DNA of 64,000 nucleotides from Novipirellula artificiosorum (GCF_007860135.1 NZ_SJPV01000010.1:174005-238004), one strand, 5' to 3'; positions 1-8,473 are shown, counted from the stretch's first letter. Numbers and translations are program-made. Notes: a model not told the origin generated them from the sequence alone.

Positions 1-213
1 CCGTGGAAGAAATTTGCCATGAACCGCAGCACCAACGCGGATCCTCAATTGAGGATAATTCGCGGCGTCCAGCAAAAAGTCCAGTGGAGTTGCACACAAA
101 ACCAACCCGTCAATGCATGCAAAACGCGGGAGTTATGTGGTACAACGAGCCCAGAGGGAGAGGTAAATCTTGTAAGTCTTTTTCAATCAACAACTTAAAA
201 ACTGCACGACCTC
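1..213 (+). repeat. Dispersed palindromic repeat, copy A (right-hand module only)
   Basis: Bases 5-213 match bases 57636-57844 with only two differences (at 128 and 132), about 99% identity over 209 bp. The copy ends in the same 24-base terminal sequence (190-213) that serves as the right inverted terminus of copy C. It contains a perfect 16-base palindrome, ATCCTCAATTGAGGAT, at 41-56. The left side runs off the window, so whether the left module precedes it cannot be seen. The two differences are both amino-acid changing in the only long open frame, so I treat the sequence as non-coding mobile or structured DNA. Confidence 0.85.
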
Positions 214-469
214 CCGGGGCGAGGGGAGCCAGAATCCATCAACGCGACTTGTATCGATACCAACGCCCTCTAGTTCGGGGACGCTAACCTGCACGACCTT
301 CTCCAAAGGTGTTGCGCTGTCGAGCAGGCCGACTCCATGAAACAAGGCTTCTTGCATTTGTTTCGCGATCTTTGCTGATGGGGCCGTGCCACAGATGCCG
401 ATCAATAGAAACGACGTGACCGGAAAAGTCTTCTTAAATCGCCTGGTTTGACATCTTCAGAGTATTGTG

Positions 470-1063
470 ATGGGCCAATTCCTCGCTTTCCCAATTCGAT
501 TCGCCACCCTCGTATTGCTGGCAACGACCATGGATCTCGGTTTTGCAGCCGCCCAGGTGTCAACTTGGCAGCCGACTCGCGATGGATCTCCGTGGCCGCA
601 ACCGGTTCAGTTCGAGGCTCCCTTGACGGACCCACCACTCGAAGCACGATCTCCGCACTCGTTTTCCAGGACACGTTCGGGAGGTCAAGCAACTTCGGCG
701 GAAATGCAATCCCAAAACGTCGCGGGTGCCATTGACGAGAAGGGACAGCCGGTTGGCTTGCTGGCGGATCTTTTTCCACCGATCATGCCAGCGGGAGATC
801 CGATTCCGAGTCACCGTGTGATCCGATCGCCAAACCAGCGAGTGATTGAAAAGCACCTCGGGTCTCGCTACACCGAAACCCACCCGCCACACACGTCTCA
901 TCGCCAACGGATGACGTATCCCCCAGCGACGATCCCTCAAGCGAAGGAGAGTCCAACGTGGAAGGCACCCTATTCATATGGGTACTTTGGGGCAAAGACC
1001 ACTCCGCGTTGGAGCCAACACCACGGTTATCGAGACAACTACACCCAGTGGACGCGTCAATAA
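470..1063 (+). CDS. Small secreted protein, planctomycete Y-T-Q-W tail family, function unknown
   Basis: A protein of about 197 residues. The N-terminus has a hydrophobic signal-like stretch (residues about 4-28, ending near AAA) followed by a proline- and histidine-rich, low-complexity body. The C-terminus carries an aromatic block: PYSYGYFGA, then a W-S-x-x-HGYR element, then YTQW. From memory this tail recurs in small exported planctomycete proteins of unknown role. ATG at 470 is chosen; a GTG lies directly before it at 467. No good ribosome binding site is visible. It converges on rsmD with a 12-base gap. Export is inferred; function is not recognised. Confidence 0.7.
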   Translation: MGQFLAFPIRFATLVLLATTMDLGFAAAQVSTWQPTRDGSPWPQPVQFEAPLTDPPLEARSPHSFSRTRSGGQATSAEMQSQNVAGAIDEKGQPVGLLADLFPPIMPAGDPIPSHRVIRSPNQRVIEKHLGSRYTETHPPHTSHRQRMTYPPATIPQAKESPTWKAPYSYGYFGAKTTPRWSQHHGYRDNYTQWTRQ

Positions 1064-1075
1064 GTCAAACGGGAC

Positions 1076-1783
1076 CTACAGGCGTAGCCCACAGGTCGTT
1101 GCCGGTTCGATGAATGCGAGCTGGGTTCCGCCATAGACGCGAATATCCCAATCACCTTTGGGCAGTCGCTCGATCTCAAATTTCTTCTCGGCCTCGGCAA
1201 CCAAGACGCTTCCTGGCGGTGCGTTTTGAAGGACTCGTTCGATGATCTGATTCAGCTGATCGAGTTCCTCTTCCCAAAGCGCATAGGGCGGACAAAGGAA
1301 GACAATCCAAGGGACCCCCACCATCGGATCCTCGGGGTCCTCGGCTGCGCGAAGCAGCTGTTCGCTCCAACGGAATGCGTCGCCGACTAAGATCTTCAGC
1401 TTGGATTCGATGTCGAGCGACTCGCTCGTTTGGCGGATAAAGCCCGCAGCACGATTCGACTGTTCGATCGCGACCGCTTGCACTGCCCCGCGACTGATCG
1501 ATTCGATCGCCAGCGCACCGGTGCCGGCGAACAGGTCGAAGGCAATCGAACCACGGACCGCTCTGCCCAGGATATTGAACAGGTTCTCGCGGATGTTGTC
1601 TTTCATCGGCCGTGTGAAAACCTCGCCATGGTAAACGATGGGTCGACCTCGCATATCGCCGCCGATCACGCGAAGTTTGGTCGGTTTGGCACCCTTGGAA
1701 GACTTCGCTCCACCGTCCTGTTTCCCGCGGGCGGGGCGTGGGGATCGCTTTTTGGCTCGGTTCGATTCGTTGCGTTGGCTCAT
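1076..1783 (-). CDS. rsmD: 16S rRNA (guanine(966)-N(2))-methyltransferase
   Basis: A 235-residue protein of the RsmD family, which uses S-adenosylmethionine to methylate G966 of 16S rRNA in the assembling 30S subunit. After a basic N-terminal extension (residues about 1-38, Arg/Lys/Ser rich) it has LRVIGG, the R-P-x-x-D-x-x-R-E-x-x-F-N-I block typical of RsmD, and the SAM-binding motif FDLFAGTGALAIE. The catalytic motif is CPPY where DPPY or NPPY is usual, so the first residue is altered. ATG at 1783 is preferred because upstream in-frame sequence out to 2122 is antisense to another gene and looks non-coding. It is divergent from the lyase gene at 1916. Confidence 0.9.
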   Translation of the reverse strand: MSQRNESNRAKKRSPRPARGKQDGGAKSSKGAKPTKLRVIGGDMRGRPIVYHGEVFTRPMKDNIRENLFNILGRAVRGSIAFDLFAGTGALAIESISRGAVQAVAIEQSNRAAGFIRQTSESLDIESKLKILVGDAFRWSEQLLRAAEDPEDPMVGVPWIVFLCPPYALWEEELDQLNQIIERVLQNAPPGSVLVAEAEKKFEIERLPKGDWDIRVYGGTQLAFIEPATTCGLRL

Positions 1784-1915
1784 CGGCGGCAGTATAGCGA
1801 ACCGATTCCCAAAAAGGAAAAGCAAACATCGTGATCGATGAAAGTTCTGGCGGTTTCTGATAAAGTGTTGGCTCCCACCTCCCCCGCATTCTTTCCACCT
1901 CGATTGGTGCCCACC

Positions 1916-4348
1916 ATGCGATTTTCCTTTTTGAGTTGCTTGCTCCTCTCGTCGTGCCTCTGCTTGTCGTGCCTCTGCCAGGCTGCGGATCTCAAGCTTG
2001 ATGAACGAGCCGCGATCGAATCCGAATGGGGATATCGGCCGTTCGAGGGTGGTACCTGCGAAGTGAATCCACCTCATTTTGTCTGGCGTCCTCAAACTGG
2101 CATCGTGCGCTGGGAATTGCAATGCGCGACCGACGCCAAATTTTCAGACATCGTCTATCAAAACGATTCGATGGATCTGACCGTCCATACCCCCCCAACA
2201 AGCTTCGACCCCAGAGACTACGTTTGGCGATATCGAGGCTGGACAAAAACGGGTGAGTCGACGAATTGGAGTCAGCCGCGGTCTTTCTCGATCTCCGCCG
2301 ATGCTGCTCGGATGCCGATGCCGATCCGCGAGGAATTGTTGTCTCGGATCCCTGCAGGCCACCCCAGGTTGTTTGTACGTCCCGAACAAGTGCCCCGGCT
2401 GCGCGAACTAGCAAGCGGGTCCATGAAGGCAGATTTTGAGGACTTGGTCCGTCGCTGCGACCAGATCTTGAAGGATCCACCCCCTACCGCCGAACCGCCT
2501 CTGTATGGCCCCGATGTCAAGCCCAAAAGCGAAGAGTGGATTGGTATTTGGTGGGGCAATCGAACTTACACCAGCCATGCACTCAATAGTGCAGCGACCT
2601 TGGCGTTCACGCGGTTGATCGGTGGCAAGGAGGAATATGGCCAAGTCGCGAAACGGATCCTGATGGATTGCGCTCAATGGGATCCGAAAGGTGCCACCGG
2701 CTATCGTTACAACGACGAAGCTGGGATGCCCTACGCGTACTACTTTTCACGCACCTACACGTTTGTCAATGATCTGCTCAGCGAGCAAGAGAAGCAGCAA
2801 TGCCGCGATGTGATGCGAGTTCGCGGTGAGGAAATGTACGATCATTTGTGTCCTCGCCATTTATGGAACCCCTATTCCAGCCACAGCAACCGCGCTTGGC
2901 ATTTCCTCGGAGAAATCGGACTGGCGTTTCACGGTGAAATCGATCAAGCCGACGATTGGGTCTGGTTTGCAACCAACGTTTTCTACAACGTCTATCCGGT
3001 TTGGAGCGATGCCGACGGCGGTTGGCACGAGGGGACGTTGTACTGGAACAGTTACATCGGCCGGTTCACATGGTGGGCCGATATCATGCAAGCCGCCCTC
3101 GATATCAATGCGTTCGATCACCCCTATTTTGATCGCGTCGGTTACTACCCGATGTACCTGTTGCCACCTGGAAAGGTGGGCGGCGGATTCGGTGATTTGA
3201 ATGCGAAAGCGACTTCCGCGAAGCAGATTGCTTTGATGAGCGTTCTCGCGGCGCAATCTCGAAATCCCTACTGGCAATGGTATGTCGATCAGCATGACGA
3301 AAAATCGCTGGCTTCTGGCTATGCGGCGTCGTCGGGATACCTTGGGTTCCTGCGTGGGTCACGCGGCACGGTCGCCGCAAAATCGCCCGCCGATCTGCCA
3401 AGTTCGCGGCTATTCCGCGGAACCGGCCAGGCCTACTTGAACACCACGATCGAAGATGCTAATCAAGACGTTCAAGTGGTGTTCAAGTCGAGTCCGTTCG
3501 GAACCCAGTCGCATGGATACGAGGCGAACAATTCATTCCTGCTATGGGCCTTTGGCCAACGATTGCTGATTCGCTCAGGCTATCGCGACACGTACGGCAG
3601 CGAGCATCACCGTGACTGGATGTGGAGCACTCGGTCGGTCAATAACATCACCGTCGATGGCAAGGGGCAACTCCCTCATGCTGCAGCGGCTCGAGGTCGG
3701 GTGGTTGATTTTCAAACGACACCCGCGATCGATGTTGTGGTAGGGGAAGCCGGTGCGGCTTATCGATCAAGTCAATCTACTGGTGAACAACGGCTCTTGG
3801 ACCGTTTCACTCGCGCGATTTTGTTCATCAAGCCGGATATGATCGTTGTCTACGATCGTTTGCGAGCTCCAAAGCCATCGCAATACACCTATTGGCTGCA
3901 TGCCATCAATGATTTTCAAGTTCACAATCCGCAAGACATCACGATCGAAGCGGGGGACGTTCGCTGCCAGGTCCAATTCCTTGCACCGGATGGGCTGCAG
4001 CTGTCTCAAACCGATCAATACGACCCGAATCCACGAGACCGCGTGGAGCTTCGCGAATGGCATCTGACCGCGGACACGGCCGACAAGTCGAAGTCGACAG
4101 AGTTTGTCACGCTGTATCGACCTTATCGTGAAGGAGAAGAAACGCCGGTTCAGGGGGCTCTACAGGCGATGGAAGGTGGATATGTGTTGACCAGCGAAGT
4201 GGCGGGCGGCCGAGTCGTCGTGCTGTTGCCGAACGACGACCAGACGCAACTAAGTTTTGAGGGGCTCGAAACGCAAGACAAGATCATCGTCCAATTGTAC
4301 AACGATCAAGGCGAAGTCCTGCAAACGACCGAAGTGGCGATGGAGTAG
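1916..4348 (+). CDS. Secreted heparinase II/III-like polysaccharide lyase with DUF4962-type N-terminal domain
   Basis: An 810-residue predicted exported protein. ATG at 1916 gives a clear signal peptide (MRFSFLSCLLLSSCLCLSC, then CQAAD); the Cys-rich region might also suit a lipoprotein. Residues about 25-130 form a beta-sandwich-like part, about 140-480 an alpha-rich toroid resembling DUF4962 with conserved N-x-x-S-S-H-S-N-R and DGGWHEGTLYW stretches, and about 490-810 a heparinase II/III-type beta domain with FGTQSHGYEANNSF and the His pair in SEHHRDW. Known relatives cleave uronic-acid polysaccharides such as alginate or heparin by beta-elimination; the substrate here cannot be told. The gene stands alone, between rsmD and repeat copy B. 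Confidence 0.8.
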   Translation: MRFSFLSCLLLSSCLCLSCLCQAADLKLDERAAIESEWGYRPFEGGTCEVNPPHFVWRPQTGIVRWELQCATDAKFSDIVYQNDSMDLTVHTPPTSFDPRDYVWRYRGWTKTGESTNWSQPRSFSISADAARMPMPIREELLSRIPAGHPRLFVRPEQVPRLRELASGSMKADFEDLVRRCDQILKDPPPTAEPPLYGPDVKPKSEEWIGIWWGNRTYTSHALNSAATLAFTRLIGGKEEYGQVAKRILMDCAQWDPKGATGYRYNDEAGMPYAYYFSRTYTFVNDLLSEQEKQQCRDVMRVRGEEMYDHLCPRHLWNPYSSHSNRAWHFLGEIGLAFHGEIDQADDWVWFATNVFYNVYPVWSDADGGWHEGTLYWNSYIGRFTWWADIMQAALDINAFDHPYFDRVGYYPMYLLPPGKVGGGFGDLNAKATSAKQIALMSVLAAQSRNPYWQWYVDQHDEKSLASGYAASSGYLGFLRGSRGTVAAKSPADLPSSRLFRGTGQAYLNTTIEDANQDVQVVFKSSPFGTQSHGYEANNSFLLWAFGQRLLIRSGYRDTYGSEHHRDWMWSTRSVNNITVDGKGQLPHAAAARGRVVDFQTTPAIDVVVGEAGAAYRSSQSTGEQRLLDRFTRAILFIKPDMIVVYDRLRAPKPSQYTYWLHAINDFQVHNPQDITIEAGDVRCQVQFLAPDGLQLSQTDQYDPNPRDRVELREWHLTADTADKSKSTEFVTLYRPYREGEETPVQGALQAMEGGYVLTSEVAGGRVVVLLPNDDQTQLSFEGLETQDKIIVQLYNDQGEVLQTTEVAME

Positions 4349-4395
4349 CAAGGCACGGATCGTCCACGTCAAACGTCTTGGCGAAGGATTTTTAA

Positions 4396-4693
4396 GGCTC
4401 ATCCGGCGGAAGCGTGCGCAGGAGTTTTTCGCGGCATCTCTCCGCTATCCCATCATTGCTGGCAGGAGCTATTTTCACTTGTTATCGTGCAGTTGCCGGG
4501 AGAAACGGAGTGGAGCTCTGCAGAGGTGCAACTTGACAAGGGATATCCCGGTCGACGGTGCGCCAAGGGTGCTACCGGTTCCCGGCGGACGACCGACCGT
4601 CGGGGACTCTTTTCTAAGAGATCATTGGACACCGGAGCCATACCTCCAAAAAACCTCGAGTCTGGGTTCCGCACGCTTCCGTCGGATGAGCCC
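4396..4693. repeat. Dispersed palindromic repeat, copy B (left module with its own inverted ends)
   Basis: Bases 4396-4635 align without gaps to 57397-57636 of copy C, with 11 differences, all before base 4527; the last 109 bases are identical. Unlike copy C it does not continue into the right module. Instead it runs 58 bases further and ends in a sequence (4671-4693) that is the near-perfect reverse complement of its own start (GGCTCATCCGGCGGAAG and on to GCGTGCG). It therefore looks like a separate inverted-repeat element of about 298 bp. Internal palindromes include CTCTGCAGAG and GGGATATCCC. No transposase is encoded. It fills the gap between convergent genes ending at 4348 and 4745. Confidence 0.8.
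4578..4607. other. Strong conserved hairpin inside repeat copy B
   Basis: The arms GTTCCCGGCGG and CCGTCGGGGAC can pair over 11 positions (two G-T wobbles) around an 8-base loop. The same 30 bases occur unchanged at 57579-57608, inside the invariant 109-base part of the element. This suggests a selected DNA or RNA structure rather than neutral repeat sequence. Confidence 0.6.
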
Positions 4694-4702
4694 TTTTCAT
4701 CA

Positions 4703-4725
4703 GGCGTCGGGGGCCGAAAGACGCC
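4703..4725. terminator. Possible hairpin terminator between convergent genes
   Basis: GGCGTC at 4703-4708 pairs with GACGCC at 4720-4725 around an 11-base loop. It lies just past the stop of the minus-strand FAH-family gene and downstream of the plus-strand lyase gene. No strong T-run follows on either strand, so the terminator role is weakly supported. Confidence 0.25.
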
Positions 4726-4744
4726 CCTTGTATTCCGCTCGATG

Positions 4745-5602
4745 CTAGGTTCCCTGAATGATCGGGTTGGTCAGGGTTCCAACGCCATCGATCGTGATCC
4801 GAACGATATCACGCGGTTGCAGCGTAAAGTCGCTTGTCGGTACGATTCCCGTGCCGGTCATTAGAAAAGCGCCGCTGGGAAAACTGTTATCGCGAGCGAG
4901 CCAGTTGACCAAATCCTCGAAGCTTCGAGCCATTTGATCGGCCGACGTTTGGGCGTCGAACACCCTCTCTCCGTCACGATCGATCTTTAAGTCGATGCCG
5001 ATCGTATTGCGCGGAGGTAGCGAGTCGAATAACGAAATCCATGGGCCCAACCCTGCACATTGGTTGTAGCACTTTGCTTGCGGTAAATAGAGCGGGTTGT
5101 CCCCTTCGATATCTCGCGAACTCATGTCGTTTCCGACCGTCAGCCCTACGATCTTCATGGCGGGACTGAGCACCAACGTGACTTCCGGTTCGGGGACATT
5201 CCATCTGGCATCGCTACGGATTCGCAAAGGTTGGCCATGACCCGAAACACGATGAGGGGTTGCCTTAAAAAACAGCTCAGGACGATCGGCGTTGTAGACT
5301 CGGTCGTAACAGGAGGCCGCTGCTTCGGATTCTTCCATTCGAGCGGTTTGGCTGCGGCGGTACGTCACGCCTGCGGCCCAGACTTCTTGGTGATCGATCG
5401 GTGGTTGCCAACGGACCGAAGGGTCGATCGCCACGGCGGAATCGGTGGTTAACGATTCCACCGCAGCGATGGGATGGGCGGCAGCGAGCAGGTCCGACAT
5501 CGTGGGGTACTGCGACGTCATCCGCAGCGGGATGAGTTGGTTGTCTTCGACACGCGCGACGCGAACCACGCCTTCGGAATCCGTGTACTTTGCAATCTTC
5601 AT
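4745..5602 (-). CDS. Fumarylacetoacetate hydrolase (FAH) family protein, probably sugar-acid related
   Basis: A 285-residue protein. The C-terminal two thirds match the FAH fold: a metal-binding E-x-E in VPEPEVTLVL, GNDMSSRDIE, NPLYLPQAK and the GTGIVP element near the end. The GNDMSSRDIEGDNPLYLPQA block is like that of 2-keto-3-deoxy sugar acid dehydratases/hydrolases, so a role in sugar acid breakdown is likelier than tyrosine catabolism; the exact substrate is unknown. ATG at 5602 starts a clean MKIAKYTD and leaves 19 bases after the pyrX stop, so the gene is probably co-transcribed with pyrB-pyrX even though its chemistry is unrelated to pyrimidines. Confidence 0.8.
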   Translation of the reverse strand: MKIAKYTDSEGVVRVARVEDNQLIPLRMTSQYPTMSDLLAAAHPIAAVESLTTDSAVAIDPSVRWQPPIDHQEVWAAGVTYRRSQTARMEESEAAASCYDRVYNADRPELFFKATPHRVSGHGQPLRIRSDARWNVPEPEVTLVLSPAMKIVGLTVGNDMSSRDIEGDNPLYLPQAKCYNQCAGLGPWISLFDSLPPRNTIGIDLKIDRDGERVFDAQTSADQMARSFEDLVNWLARDNSFPSGAFLMTGTGIVPTSDFTLQPRDIVRITIDGVGTLTNPIIQGT

Positions 5603-5621
5603 GAGTTCATCGTAGGAGAGG

Positions 5622-6932
5622 TCAGTTCGCGAGCAAGTTGGCATCGGGAGCGAGTTGGAAACGGACCGTTCCGCCTACAATTGTGTGAGTCACCCGGGCA
5701 CGCAGTTCGGATCCGTCGAGCGGATTGCTGATGCAGTGCGAGCGGAAATGGTAGGCATTGACTTTCCAGGTCGCTTCGGGATCAATGATGACCACATCCC
5801 CCGGGCTGCCTACCGCCAACGTGCCTCCTGGAACCGATGCGATTCGAGCGGGAGCGGTTGATAGCCGCTCGATCGCGGTCGGCCAATCAATGAAATTCTC
5901 GTTGACCATGAAGGTGGCGACGGTTGAGAGTGTGGTCTCGAGCGTCGCTGCTCCAAACGGTGCCAAGTTCAAGTCGTTCATTTTCTTTTCGCGACTGCGC
6001 GGCATGTGACCACTTTGGATCGCATCGATGGTGCCGTCGGCAACGGCTTCCTTCAACGTTTGAACGTGCCTTGGGCTGCGCAGTGGCGGATGGACTTTAA
6101 ATCGCGAATCGAAGGAGGTGAGTTGCTTGTCATCCAAGCAAAGGTTGTGTGGGCAGACCGACGAGGTGACTTTGATTTCGCGACTCTTGACACGTCGAAT
6201 CATATCGACGGCTCCCATGGTGCTGACCGGTCCCACATGCAATCGGCCTTCGGTTGCTTCCGCTAACCGCACATCCCGCGCGACCGCCAAGTCTTCTGCT
6301 TCGGTCGGCAAGCCTTTCAACCCCAGCACCAACGAGACTTGCCCATCATGCATGACACCGTTTTCGGCAAGCTCAGGAACTTCGGGCCGATCGATGATCA
6401 ACAGTTTCAGCATCCGGCAATAGTCGAGCGACCGTTTCAACAGCGCATCGTTACACATCGGCCGCGGCGCGTCGCTGACCGCGACGGCACCGGCGTCGGC
6501 CAATAGCCGTAGTTCGGCCATTTGGTCACCCGCCTGTTCACGGCTCAGGCAGCCAATGACATAGACTCGCACTCCGTTCGCTTTCGCCGCTTTTTGTCGC
6601 ACGAATTCCACTGCTCCAGGTGAATCGACGACCGGCGTGGTGCTGGCAGTGCAAAGGATCGAAGTGAAGCCGCCGGCCAACGCGGCGTCACTGGTCGATT
6701 CGATTGTCTCGTCTTCTTCGAAGCCTGGTTCGCGAAGCTCGACTCCCAAGTCGACCAGCCCGGGTGCAACGATTCGTCCGGAAGCGTCGATGCTGTGGCA
6801 ATGCGATGGGATTTCGTCGTCCGAGGGGTCGATCGCAGCGACACGCCCGTCGAGAATCAACAATCGGGCGATGCGGTCGATTCCTTGGCTGGGATCAACC
6901 AGACGCCCATTTTCAATCAACAAGTCGGACAT
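5622..6932 (-). CDS. pyrX: Dihydroorotase-like protein without metal ligands (non-catalytic PyrC'/PyrX)
   Basis: A 436-residue amidohydrolase of class I dihydroorotase type. The overall pattern is kept (PGLVDLGVELREPG, SVCPHNL, SGHMPRSREKK, APFGAATLETTL), but catalytic residues are gone. The metal-binding H-x-H after PG(L/F)xDxH is G63 and E65, the lysine/histidine centre is not preserved (LHVGPVST where LHVAHVST-like is usual; PHN where PHH is usual), and the catalytic Asp of T-D-H-A-P-H is Gly (SGHMPR). Such degenerate DHOases are known in Pseudomonas and others, where they assemble with ATCase. Start ATG 6932 lies one base after the pyrB stop, so the two are translationally coupled. A true dihydroorotase should exist elsewhere. 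Confidence 0.85.
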   Translation of the reverse strand: MSDLLIENGRLVDPSQGIDRIARLLILDGRVAAIDPSDDEIPSHCHSIDASGRIVAPGLVDLGVELREPGFEEDETIESTSDAALAGGFTSILCTASTTPVVDSPGAVEFVRQKAAKANGVRVYVIGCLSREQAGDQMAELRLLADAGAVAVSDAPRPMCNDALLKRSLDYCRMLKLLIIDRPEVPELAENGVMHDGQVSLVLGLKGLPTEAEDLAVARDVRLAEATEGRLHVGPVSTMGAVDMIRRVKSREIKVTSSVCPHNLCLDDKQLTSFDSRFKVHPPLRSPRHVQTLKEAVADGTIDAIQSGHMPRSREKKMNDLNLAPFGAATLETTLSTVATFMVNENFIDWPTAIERLSTAPARIASVPGGTLAVGSPGDVVIIDPEATWKVNAYHFRSHCISNPLDGSELRARVTHTIVGGTVRFQLAPDANLLAN

Positions 6933-6933
6933 G

Positions 6934-7950
6934 TTAAGACCACTGAGGTTGCGAGACTTGAGTCGGTTCGGTCATTTCGCCTGCGGCTTGGCGATCGGCA
7001 GCACCGGCCAACAACCACAGCGCGGCCATCCGAACGGCGATCCCGTTGGTGACCTGTTCCAAGATCACGGATTGTGGACCGTCGGCCACTTCGGGCGTGA
7101 TTTCGACGCCACGGTTGATCGGCCCCGGAGCCATGATCAAGATGTTCTCCTTGGCTCGCCGCATCCGCGAAGCGGTCATCGCATAAAGCGCCGCATATTC
7201 GTGAACGCTAGGGAAAAAACGAGCGTGTTGTCGTTCAAACTGAATGCGGAGCAAGTTCAGTACATCACAACGAGGTAAGATTTCGTCAAGACTGTGGGCG
7301 ACTTCAAACCCGATCTCGGCCCATCGGGGGCTGACCAGCGTGGGGGGGCCGCAGACGATGACGTGAGCCCCCATTTTTCGGAGTCCCCACAGGTTACTGC
7401 GAGCCGTTCGGCTGTGAGCAATGTCCCCGACCAACGCGACCGTCAAACCGTCGAGTCGGCCACGATGCTGGCGGATCGTCAACATGTCCAACAAGCCTTG
7501 CGTTGGATGTTCGTGAGCTCCGTCGCCCGCATTCAACACGCTGCAATCAAGTTCGCGGGCGAGCAAGTGAGGTGTACCAGGTGTGTTGTGTCGAGTGACG
7601 ACCCAATCAACCCCCATGGCTTGGATCGTCTTGGCGGTGTCGACAAACGTCTCACCCTTCGCAACGCTGCTGCCTGCACTGCTGAATTCCAGTGTGTCGG
7701 CGCCCAACCGTTTGGCCGCAAGCGAAAAACTGCTGCGAGTACGCGTGCTGTTTTCGAAAAACAGGTTGGCACAGGTCTTGCCACGAAGCAGCGACAGCCT
7801 CTTTCGTCCGCCACCGGTCCGATCCTTGAGCGTCTGTGCGGTGTCGAGCAGCGTCTGGATCTCGTCGGCTTCGAGACACTGTAACTCAAGCAGATCCCGA
7901 CGACGCCAATTGTCAGGGAAGGGAAGGTCGTTGGCACCGGTGTCAGGCAT
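6934..7950 (-). CDS. pyrB: Aspartate carbamoyltransferase catalytic chain
   Basis: A 338-residue enzyme that joins carbamoyl phosphate and aspartate to N-carbamoyl-aspartate in pyrimidine synthesis. Visible signatures are the carbamoyl-phosphate loop FFENSTRTR, SSVAKGET, the HPTQGLLD motif, GDIAHSRTARSN and MAPGPINRGVEI. It has short extensions at both ends (about 15 residues N-terminal, about 25 C-terminal). ATG at 7950 fits the family start. The stop is one base from the pyrX start. No pyrI-type regulatory chain is present, in line with the class of ATCase that associates with a DHOase or DHOase-like partner. Confidence 0.95.
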   Translation of the reverse strand: MPDTGANDLPFPDNWRRRDLLELQCLEADEIQTLLDTAQTLKDRTGGGRKRLSLLRGKTCANLFFENSTRTRSSFSLAAKRLGADTLEFSSAGSSVAKGETFVDTAKTIQAMGVDWVVTRHNTPGTPHLLARELDCSVLNAGDGAHEHPTQGLLDMLTIRQHRGRLDGLTVALVGDIAHSRTARSNLWGLRKMGAHVIVCGPPTLVSPRWAEIGFEVAHSLDEILPRCDVLNLLRIQFERQHARFFPSVHEYAALYAMTASRMRRAKENILIMAPGPINRGVEITPEVADGPQSVILEQVTNGIAVRMAALWLLAGAADRQAAGEMTEPTQVSQPQWS

Positions 7951-8047
7951 CGTTTTGGATCTTGAACTGGTCAGAGAAAATAGACAAGCACGACGAGCCC
8001 CACGTTACGAGATTCAGGCCGACTCTGCGAGGACCCCTCAAGCTTTT

Positions 8048-8473
8048 TCACTCATTTTCCGCGGCCCGGTCCGTTCCAGGCAGCCAACCGAGCAATCCCC
8101 ATGCGACCACCCAAAGGATGCCGCCAATCGGCGTGATCATCCCCAGCTTGGATTGGTTCGTCAAAACCAGCAAATAGAGGCTGCCGCTGAACAAAACGAT
8201 TCCGCTGACGAACAGCCATGCCAATTTCAGCCGCAGCGAATCGCGGCCAAGGGGAATCGCGACAAGGGCCAGCAGCACAACGCTGTGAATCAAGTGATAG
8301 CGAGCCCCGACGTCAAATTGGCCAACCCGCTTGGCGATCGTTTCCGGATCGAGTGACTGCTGCTCGAGAAAACCATCGAGCCCATGAGCCCCGAACGCCC
8401 CGATCAGCACGCCAAGGGAGCCGGTGACAGCGGCGAGAAGCATGATTTGCCGAGAAGCGGGTGGATGGCGCAT
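8048..8473 (-). CDS. DUF423 family small inner-membrane protein (YgdD-like)
   Basis: A 141-residue protein with four hydrophobic segments, at about residues 10-30, 58-75, 82-104 and 112-130. The first has the GVLIGAFGAHGLDG signature of DUF423, and the second follows GARYHLIHS. Family members are integral membrane proteins of unknown function, widespread in bacteria. It lies 60 bases after the histidine kinase and 97 bases before pyrB on the same strand, so co-transcription is possible. Confidence 0.85.
   Translation of the reverse strand: MRHPPASRQIMLLAAVTGSLGVLIGAFGAHGLDGFLEQQSLDPETIAKRVGQFDVGARYHLIHSVVLLALVAIPLGRDSLRLKLAWLFVSGIVLFSGSLYLLVLTNQSKLGMITPIGGILWVVAWGLLGWLPGTDRAAENE

Noticed and set aside
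187..405. Minus-strand open frame of 72 codons next to repeat copy A
   Set aside because: It begins with TTG without a ribosome site, ends within the repeat and has no recognisable relatives; it could be a remnant but cannot be supported.
4551..4650. Group II intron 5' end (GTGCGCC...AGGGTG) in the repeat
   Set aside because: The opening bases resemble a group II intron start, but no domain V hairpin, no branch-point region and no reverse transcriptase was found in any copy.
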